From assembly GCA_950295325.1 (NCBI GenBank), contig OX485808.1, positions 33,503,180-33,567,179 on the forward strand: DNA of 64,000 bases. The letters are read 5' to 3'. The position numbers and the translations under genes were made by a program. The notes under the pieces were generated by a model. That model did not search any database and was not told where the DNA came from. It worked only from the letters and a program-made list of their open reading frames with translations. Numbering within the stretch: the first letter of the stretch is position 1; each line of letters opens with the position of its first letter. This document shows positions 56,297-64,000 of this stretch, piece after piece. The DNA is from Polytrichum commune (Eukaryota > Streptophyta > Polytrichopsida > Polytrichales > Polytrichaceae).

Positions 56297-56841
56297 CAGT
56301 AATCTCCCGCTTAAGTACGCACCCGTTTAAGTACGCATCCCGGTTAAGTGTGCAAATCTTTTGACAAAAATCAAGGTTCAATGTTTGAACATGTCATGCA
56401 TAGTCATTTGCTGCGAAAGCATGAAATTTTTTACGCTTGACATTCAATACCAATTTGTTAACACTTCGTTGAAATGTCTCAAATGATCATCGCAGTTTCA
56501 TCATACGTTTGTCCAACTTCCATTTAGGGGTTTTGGCATCATTAGACATTGGTGTTGTTTGTTTTAATATGTTCCCCCGATTGTTCCAGACTTTCCGGAT
56601 GGCACCTTCATTGACTTCATACTCCCGTCCCAATGCCCGCTTGCTAAACTTTGCAATGATTTCACATCATTGGGCTTCGGTCTAGTGGGTTGTCTAAGGT
56701 TTCATCTGTTTCATGTTGCTATTCATTGAATCAGAGGGTCTAGAAAGCGATATGAGTAAAGTACGCACCTACCAACTAAGTGTGCACCAACGGCTCCGGT
56801 TCAAAGTACGTACTTAAGCAGGAGATTCTCGGGGGGGGGGG
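56297..56841 (-). mobile_element. pogo/Tigger-like transposon relic
   Basis: Left end CAGTAATCTCCCGCTTAAGT right after TA (56295-56296). The right end (reverse) has GAATCTCCTGCTTAAGTACG, with the outermost bases replaced by a G tract, then TA at 56842. Subterminal 'ttaagtacgca' words repeat. Read on the minus strand, about 56570-56690, it encodes a CENP-B/psq-type helix-turn-helix: EIIAKFSKRALGREYEVNEG followed by AIRKVWNNRGNIL, the DNA-binding start of pogo transposases. There are stops before and after it, and no DDE catalytic part. Tc1/mariner superfamily; dead. Confidence 0.7.
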
Positions 56842-56843
56842 TA

Positions 56844-57580
56844 GTCATTGGTTGGAGTAGCAATATACGTGCGAACAAATGATAGGGTATTTTAAAAACA
56901 TGGGGGCTAAAAATTATAAATGGACTTAAGAGTAATATAGGGTATCAAAAATGGCATTGGACATCTTTAAAGTACTATAGGGTATGGAATAATAGGTAAT
57001 TTGGAATTATAAGTAATGCAAGCCATTTTTCTATTAACCCAAAGTAGAAATTTACATAATGATAGCATGTGAAAAAAAGAAGAGAATTGAAAGTAATACC
57101 CCCCTATAAAATAGTGGTTGTTCACACCTATATCCTTAACTTTTTAACACACTGCCCCCCCCAAGAGGAGATTATTGTAATGTTATGGCACATAACACAA
57201 ACCCAAGGTTATTATTAATGTTGTGTCATACATTTGTGTATCGTCCAATAAAAATTTGTGTTTGAAAGTCCAATGAAAGCAATAGAACAACCGGAAAGTG
57301 TCTAGGATGGGTGTACTCTCTCCTTATATATGGCTTGTCATCCAAGTTGACCTTCGGAAAGGTACTCTTTAATGTCTAATTAGTGTGGACCATAATAATT
57401 CTTTGAGAAATCCAAGTTCATTCTTGTGTGGGTGGGATCACAAACAACATGCAAGTAAGCTTAGCGTGGTTTGATGAGTTCGACTTCAATTTAGAGGAAA
57501 ACAAATTTGCACTCAAACATATTTAAAAGAAATGATAGTGTGACTTGAATATGGAGGTAAAGGCCATTGTGCTCTTGGAG
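56844..57580. other. intergenic DNA
   Basis: No gene or repeat recognised. Confidence 0.3.
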
Positions 57581-57584
57581 ATTT

Positions 57585-58170
57585 AAAACCTACCAGATCT
57601 TGCAAAACTGCAAAAGTAACTATAGTTAATTATATATTTTTGAATTCATTTTAGGGTATATTTAACTAGAAAAATTTCAAACCAATTTGAAGAACAACTA
57701 TACTTGACTATAAATTTTTAAGATCAGGCTCAAGAACAACTATAGTTAATTAGAAGAATTCCAAGTATTATTATGTATTCAAAGAAGTTCGCCTCTTGAT
57801 TTGATTCAGTTAAGAATCTTTAATATGTTCCGGTCAATTATATCAAGAAACACCTTTATATGAAGACTCACATTGTTGGGTTCTACAACAACCTCCATGT
57901 ACACCAACACAAATAATATACTAATGACACTACAACACTACCACACTACAACAAAATTGCGTGAACATGTTGCGTTCAACTTTAATTAACTAGATATAAC
58001 TATAGTTAACCATCTTTTTTGGAAAACCAATTTAGAACAACTATAGTTAACTACATTTTTTGGTGGGTTAAATCATGATCAACTATAGTTACGAAAGGCA
58101 ACTAGTTAACTAATAGTTGAATCAAGTGGTTAGTTGTCCAAGGTCTAAAACCTACCAACATTTGCAATCT
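57585..58170. repeat. AACTATAGTT palindrome-rich repeat block
   Basis: About eight copies of aactatagttaa(c/t)ta or close variants between 57615 and 58110, with 'aaatttcaaaccaatttgaag' as at 16.6 kb. The borders are similar to each other: 'taaaacctaccagatcttgca' near 57586 and 'taaaacctaccaacatttgca' near 58146. A MITE-like or satellite-like element with internal palindromes; non-coding. Confidence 0.55.
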
Positions 58171-58266
58171 GGGGCAAATCTCTAACCAAACCATGGGATC
58201 TTGTACTCATAAACATCAAGCACCAGGTTATCCATTAAAAGATTGGGGAGGGGGCATTATATTAAG

Positions 58267-58421
58267 CATAACATTATTCATATCCATAACAATGTTTTGC
58301 GGAACTAACAATATTATAGGGAATATTCTCCATATTTAGACCGAATGTTGAAAACATATGAATATTCTTTGGAATATTGTCAGTCATGCAAAACACTGTT
58401 ATGGATTTGAATAATGTTATG
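58267..58421. mobile_element. stem-loop MITE, CATAACATTA family, copy S3
   Basis: Arms cataacattattcatatcca and (right) gatttgaataatgttatg, then 'aacaatgttttgcgga' against 'atgcaaaacactgtt' and 'gaatattc' words. 155 bp, non-coding. Confidence 0.65.
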
Positions 58422-59957
58422 AGAAGATGGAAGTTGAAATTATAACATAATTATTTGGAAATTGTTTCCACAAGACGAGTTCATTCACTCATTAGACTCC
58501 CAATCATTTGTATGGACGCTCCCATTTAAGAAAAATAATATGGTTTGAAATTGACCATGAACTGAGAGCTATGATTAAGGGCATAACCAACAACAACAAC
58601 AACAACAACAACAATAATAATACTAAAGGATTTTAAAATCAACCACGTACTTTGTTTAAACGGTCACAAAGACACGTCGTGCAGTGACATGACTTTTCAA
58701 AATTCAAATTTTCATCGCACACATGAAGAGGAGCAAGGTATTGACTTTGCTTCTTGTTTCTTTACATTTCATCTTATAATTAAAATTGTTTGAATTTTGA
58801 TGGGTCATGTTACCACGCCACACATCTATGTGGTTGTTCTAACCAATGTGTGGTCAATTTATCAATTCCCTAAAAGAATCCATGTTACGACATTCATCAC
58901 GATCTTTGCAATGAGCTATGTTGCTTTGTCTAATTAGTGTGGCCCACACTACTTCCCAATTACCCACACTATATATTATTTTAATAATTTGAAGTGGCCC
59001 ATTGTAATATTAATGTGAAAATTAGCGTGGGCCACAGTAACGTTTACAAAGGCAAGAACTATACAATTAATGCGGGGCCATACTAAATTCCAACCCACAT
59101 GGATTCCCACCCACAATATTCAAACAAAACAATGTAGCACCCATCAAATTCCAACCCCATCATTTGAACGCAATGAACACTAAAGTCTCTACATATTGTC
59201 ATTGCTTTCACATATTCAACCCAATAACAAAGTAACAAAAGTGGCATTGAATGAGTAGCTTAGTTTCTAGAAGTTTCTTACTTTAGGGTGGTTTTCACTA
59301 GAGTCCCAAGTTCAAAGAAACTCCCAAATCAAGCAATTCCATTATTGGGAGCAAAAATTTAGATCAAAGGAGTTTACACTAGAGTATGTGTCCAATGTAT
59401 GAGAAATTGAAGTGGCTCTAATGAGGTTCATTGTCTTGTCAAATCTTGGCAATATGAGACATCAAAATTCAAGCTTGGGTCCAATCTTGAGTCCAATCTT
59501 GAGTACAAATATAATCTAAGGTCCATTTGCATGTCTCGTGGACCCCAATATTCTTAGGGAGAGAGGGAATTACTGCATATGAGCACAACTATGATTTGTC
59601 CAACATAAAGGCTTTGAAATAGTGTGCAACCTAGAGGCGACCCTTTATTTAAAGAGTTGGTTTAGCTTCAAAGACCCCGATTACTCTAATCTAAGTCATT
59701 TGAGATGGAACGACCATGAAGCTGTAGGCACCTTCGTCTGCACCTTTTTATACCCTTAACTTCATGAGAGGCATGTATTGGGCTTATGATTGACTCTTGA
59801 AGGCAAATTCATCCAAAGCAAAGTGCTAAGAAGGTCACAATAGGTATCATTGTATTCCTTATGAGCTTTCCTTGTCAATGAATAGTGTTATGCTTTGTTG
59901 ATACATTCGTGTGTTATTACACATACTAGCTTCATATTGTTTTGATTGAGAATTGTC

Positions 59958-60019
<62 letters not shown>

Positions 60020-60896
60020 TAATGCCATGCCATGCCACTAAAATTTTGATTTTAAACTCTTACATTAATCTACCTAGCATGGTCCTCTTTATGAATAGAC
60101 GACTCTAGGCTCGGAAGATTATAAGTTTACATACATGGAAAGAAATCATACTTACCATGAAATGGATGTAACAAGGATGTAGATGAATAATGCATATTAA
60201 CCATAGTTGCGGACGTGACCCATGTCTCTAATTCATGATAAAATTAGGGTTTATGAAAATTAACCATAGGTAAGAACTCCAATATAAACCCGTAACCGTA
60301 GAAAGAGCATTTTTTTACCATTCGCGCAAGTGAGAGATGTAGTATACTCACTTGGTAGTAGATACATGCTAAAAGTAAGAGAAACAAGGACTCATCACCA
60401 AGGGGAGTATTTTACTTGGAGTGACCCAATCATGGCCAAGGAACATGTTTGAACACCCATATGTAGTGTTACAATGAGTGTTGTAAATTGAAATACTATG
60501 ATGCATTTGAAATGAACTAAATGTGTGCAACATGGATGACAATTGGGTCCTGATGTTATTTACCTTGTATACGTAACTAATCCTCAAATGTTTGTTGGTT
60601 GATTGCATGGGCACATGTGAGGCAAGCCCTTCACACTTTTAATATAATGATGTATTGTGATTCTGACATTTTATGCATATCTATTGGTTGAAGTTACTAG
60701 AAACATTTCCATTGTAAGTACTCCATACATGTGGTGGATTAGCTATATGTGCTTTGAGGAGAAGCAAGAAGATAGGTGATTAAACCTCCAAGGTATGGGG
60801 CAGTCAAAATCAAACATTTGTTGTTGGATACCAATTATTTATAATTTGTTACACAAAGCAAATATAATCCCGGAGATAACTACACCAATTATCCCA
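58422..60896. other. intergenic DNA with microsatellites
   Basis: An (AAC)n run at about 58586-58614, and a (CT)n(TA)n compound run at about 59960-60020. 'actagag' phrases near 59300-59390 hint at a diverged Harbinger-like end. The 81-codon frame at 60369-60614 is not recognised. No gene is supported. Confidence 0.35.
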
Positions 60897-61127
60897 ACTA
60901 TACCATTTATGGTATTTAGTGTTGCTTACTTTTTGGAGTTACATATTGCTATAGCATTTCATTGTTGATGTAAATTTTTCCCCAAGTAAAGATGTTGATG
61001 TTTTGTAGTGTTCAAACAACCGATTTGACCTTTGTTGGTAAAAAAAATGACATCTACAGTTGAAAAAGTTACAAAACAATGTAACTCCGAATAATAAGTG
61101 ACATTAAATACCATAAATGGTGTAGTG
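60897..61127. mobile_element. CACTA-like MITE, family K copy 4
   Basis: Left actataccatttatggtatt..tttggagttac, right (reverse) cactacaccatttatggtat..attcggagttac. The middle has 'tttgttggtaaaaaaaatgac'. The outermost left bases are diverged. Confidence 0.6.
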
Positions 61128-61243
61128 TGTGTTATTATTCAGAGTTACGCAGTGCAATAATGTCTTACTCAAGAGTTCTATTCTTAGTGACGAAGGTTGA
61201 ATAAGTTCTTTGGAGATTATAGAACATATATATCATTTTCTCC

Positions 61244-61691
61244 ACCTCAAGCACTCTCATTGGTGGAAAAGGTGGAGCCGGTCCAAGTTCTCTTCACACT
61301 ACTACGCTTGAGGGACCAACGGAGTATGTGAATGCAAGATGGATGTAAAGTCTACATGGATTTCTACATGGCATCAAATGGATCAGGTTTCATGGTTACT
61401 TGGACTATTTTCAAAAACCACCTCTTGGAGGTAGGCCCAACACAAAACCGGGAGACCATGGCACTCCGAACGCTCGCAACTATTGATTCATTCTATTTTA
61501 TCACGCGTGAGGACCCGCATGAATAAAAATCCGTTGAAATAGCATTTGGTCACATACGACGTCACACTACACTTGAGTATCCGTGATCACACTACATGAC
61601 TTTGGAGGCGTCTAGGGACGGCCTTTGGACACTTTCTTTGGGGCTCTCACGACTTCATGGTCACAACTCTTGGCTTGTGTGTGAAGTGGCC
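61244..61691 (-). mobile_element. Harbinger-like MITE, 500-bp family, copy 3 (truncated)
   Basis: Reverse of 16863-17358 and 54287-54786, ending 'gtgtgtgaagtggccc'. The other terminus is missing, so it starts inside the family at 'cactctcattggtgg'. A 64-codon frame inside it is incidental. Confidence 0.65.
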
Positions 61692-61742
61692 CCTAATAAG
61701 TATGTAACATAGATTAGGACCCTAACAGAAACCCACCTTTAA

Positions 61743-62510
61743 GGACCCTTTACACCTAGAGGCCGGGGCAATTTGTTGTATAAGAGGCTTGAAATTCTCA
61801 CTTGTGATTGGCCAAAAGGTTGAAATCGGCCCCAACCCCTTTACACCTAGAGGCGGGGCCGATTCAGTGGTATGAAGTTTTTTAATCAAAAAATGCATGG
61901 TCTGACACGGCCTGAGCTCGTTGAATTGGGTGCACCCAAAATGGAGGGCCAATTGTTGGCCTCAAGGCCAATGTCATATTTCAATAAAATATTTAAAAAC
62001 AAATAAAATATGGCTTTTTAGCAAACCAGATATGTTGGATTTTGTGGAAATTTGAACAACTCTATGCTAGATTATGCTAGATCCATTGGATTATGCTAGA
62101 TTTATCAAATCGGCCTGGCTTCTTGGCCCTCAAGCCTTTACATATGGGAAGATCGCCCCACGTTATAATCTTATTGTAATGTGTAGTCGAAGCCGGCCTC
62201 CAACCCAAAAGAGGCTGAAATTTCATGCAATCGACCTCAAAGGGAATTGGCCCGGCCTAGGGATCGGGGAATTTTTTTGACATAATCAATTAAGATCCTA
62301 GTGTTTCCAAGTCCAACTGGTTACATGTTGACATCCTTCGGGTTTCCTTGATTAAATCGGGGTATATTCCATAAATTCCTCTAAAACGATCACTAATTTT
62401 CGTACAATCTTAAACACCAACCGGTTAATTCTCAAACTCAACCGGCTCATCTGTAACTAACTGCCGGTTCTCCCCAATCATAGGCCCGGCCTCTAGGTGT
62501 AAAGCGGCCC
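61743..62510. mobile_element. PIF/Harbinger-like element, 768 bp, TAA duplication
   Basis: TAA at 61740-61742 and 62511-62513. Ends GGACCCTTTACACCTAGAGG and (reverse) GGGCCGCTTTACACCTAGAG. A second end-like 'cccctttacacctagaggc' lies inside near 61838. It contains AACCGGTT repeat copy F at its right side. No transposase. Confidence 0.7.
62275..62490 (-). repeat. AACCGGTT dispersed repeat, copy F (nested)
   Basis: Reverse orientation: 'gtgtttccaagtccaactggt', 'tacatgttgacatcc', 'caccaaccggttaattctc', 'aaccggctcatctgtaacta' and 'ggttctcccc'. Lies within the 61743-62510 element. Confidence 0.6.
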
Positions 62511-62513
62511 TAA

Positions 62514-64000
62514 GTACATCCACCCACCCCCTCACTCACTCGGGAGACCAAGTGGAGCGGCCTTTTAGGGTTTATCTCAAACTAACCAAGAAATAGCGGA
62601 AGTTATCATCGGCTCCCGAAACTCCGAGAACTTTCTTTTGGAGTTTCGTCGATTGGCCCGTGGCGGGGGCGATTAGTTAAGGCATGCACTTCCTTCCCCA
62701 TGATCTTGCGGCCAATCGGGAGCCACAACACAAGGAGCCACTCACAATGGAGCCTACATTTTGGGGGGGGGGGGTCCTTGGGTGGGAAGAATCCCAATGG
62801 AACGGCGGGCTTTTTGGATGTGTAAGGAACCTAGATAACTTACCAACTTCTTCTTCTTCATCTTCTTCTTCTTACTTGTGGCCCAAGCCTTCCACTCCAC
62901 CATGATCCGAGCCCCACCTTGCATTTCGATCCATCCATAGATCTTTCTTTCCCTCAAGGAAACTCACCCCGCATGTTCCTATGACCCGCCCGGCCCCGTG
63001 AAAGTTCCGACCCCAAGTAGTAGTAGTAGTAGTTGTTGTTGTTGTTATTATACTTGTTTAATCTATTCTTAGTATGTTTTTGGAAAAAGTGTGGCCGGTT
63101 ATAAAAGGCTCGACTCTGTACACGCGCGCTTTTTATGCACGCGGGCAGGTCATGGTATATATATCATAGTGTACGGCTCCGAACTCCGCTAAATATGATA
63201 CTTAATGTCTCATTGTTCTTGCTCGACACCAGAGTTCGGGAAGTTTTTGAATAGTGGCTAATTGCCGGTAGTTGCTACGAAGGGTCGGATTATTTCCAAT
63301 TTACATCGGCAAGAGCCGGTCTTTTGTAAAATCAATCGGCCAATTGCCTATATTTTCATTGGCCAATATCTGATTAAATGGAATTCATATCGGCACTAAC
63401 TGTTTAAAAAATGTATGAAAAGTTATTAGAGATCATTTCTTAGTACAAAATCTTGAATACGTGAAAAGAAAGGCATGTTCAAAACTTTAAATTTGAAGAG
63501 TTAATATCCTTGGCAGGAATTGAACCTAGCAATGCCTTCACCGCTTGAAGGTCAAGGGTCTCCCAATTCTTCATAGAAGCAATTGGATTTGGTCATGGAA
63601 AGGTTGCATAATTCAAAAAGTTTAAGGTTTAGGGTACTTCCTCAAGTGCATCATCAAATGCCCCAGACAAATAACGCTCCGGATTTCTGAGCAAGAGTGA
63701 TGAGAAGGTTCTTCAGGAGGTCTCCGCTTTGCAGAAGGTGCGCAACACGACGAGGAGGAAGTGACGAGATCCAACGCGATGCGAGCAGGTGAACGAGTGA
63801 ACAGATCTGATACTCCGATACAGTTTTGTGAGCAAAAGGTTGTGCATGGAGTTTGCTCTTCGCGCTAAACAGATGAGCAAAATGTGAAGGTCAGAAACCG
63901 GGGAGTAGTTGGAGTAGTTGCAGCACCTTGGCGAAGGACGGAGGCGGAGGCGCGGAGCACTGTGCAGATTGCGGAGGATGGAGGCGGAGGCGAAGCACGC
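62514..64000. other. intergenic DNA, GC-richer, simple repeats to window end
   Basis: TTC-rich run at about 62848-62873, TAG/TTG runs at about 63018-63048, a G10 tract near 62765. 63930-64000 holds repeated 'ggaggcggaggcg' words. The minus strand near 63510-63560 has a B-box-like 'ggttcaattcc' that does not complete a tRNA. A gene could begin beyond the right edge; the GC rise would fit but does not prove it. Confidence 0.35.

Noticed and set aside
63505..63580. tRNA-like segment on the minus strand (ggttcaattcctgcc)
   Set aside because: The T-stem pairs imperfectly and I cannot build acceptor, D and anticodon stems; at most a tRNA-derived or chance B-box.

Overview
This is a window of a land-plant nuclear genome. 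It is gene-poor and repeat-rich. The one large gene is a protein kinase/NB-ARC/LRR fusion, an architecture best known from mosses (the PK-NBS-LRR or PNL class), so a bryophyte or another seedless plant is the most likely source. That is inference; no organelle or rRNA marker is present. Introns are short, phase 0 and GT-AG. The DNA around the genes is AT-rich and packed with short inverted-repeat DNA transposons (MITEs).

Layout. 1-2.5 kb: nothing recognised except a MITE end. 2.5-3.4 kb: decayed exons of an EDR2-like START-domain gene on the + strand. 3.4-8.4 kb: intergenic, with one diverged repeat pair. 8.37-16.1 kb: the kinase/NB-ARC/LRR locus. It has an N-terminal helical region, a kinase with its catalytic residues, a TNL-like NB-ARC and an LRR array of 26 nearly identical 144-bp units followed by three to four decayed ones. 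The reading frame is broken at 8563 and at a C8 tract (13926-13933), and an in-frame TAG at 15689-15691 ends it. The locus is therefore a recent pseudogene, a disabled allele, or an intact gene carrying assembly errors.

16.1-64 kb holds no further cellular gene that I can support. It is a mosaic of transposon families, several fixed by target-site duplications (TSDs): hAT elements (34134-35228 with a transposase C-terminus; its deletion derivative at 23362-23730; 36409-36817 and 51221-51625; 38224-38521), PIF/Harbinger-like elements with TAA duplications (30419-30897, 42080-43447, 55755-56285, 61743-62510 and others), CACTACACTAAAT-ended elements, a pogo/Tigger-like relic (56297-56841), a Stowaway-like element (39785-39956), stem-loop MITEs beginning CATAACATTA, and two short retroposons with simple-repeat tails and target-site duplications (18776-18896, 52224-52361). 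Nesting is common.

How it works together: the NLR would be a cytoplasmic immune receptor combining signalling (kinase), switch (NB-ARC) and recognition (LRR) modules. Its array is evolving by block duplication. The EDR2 relic and the NLR share no visible regulation. The remainder is parasitic DNA, mostly non-autonomous.
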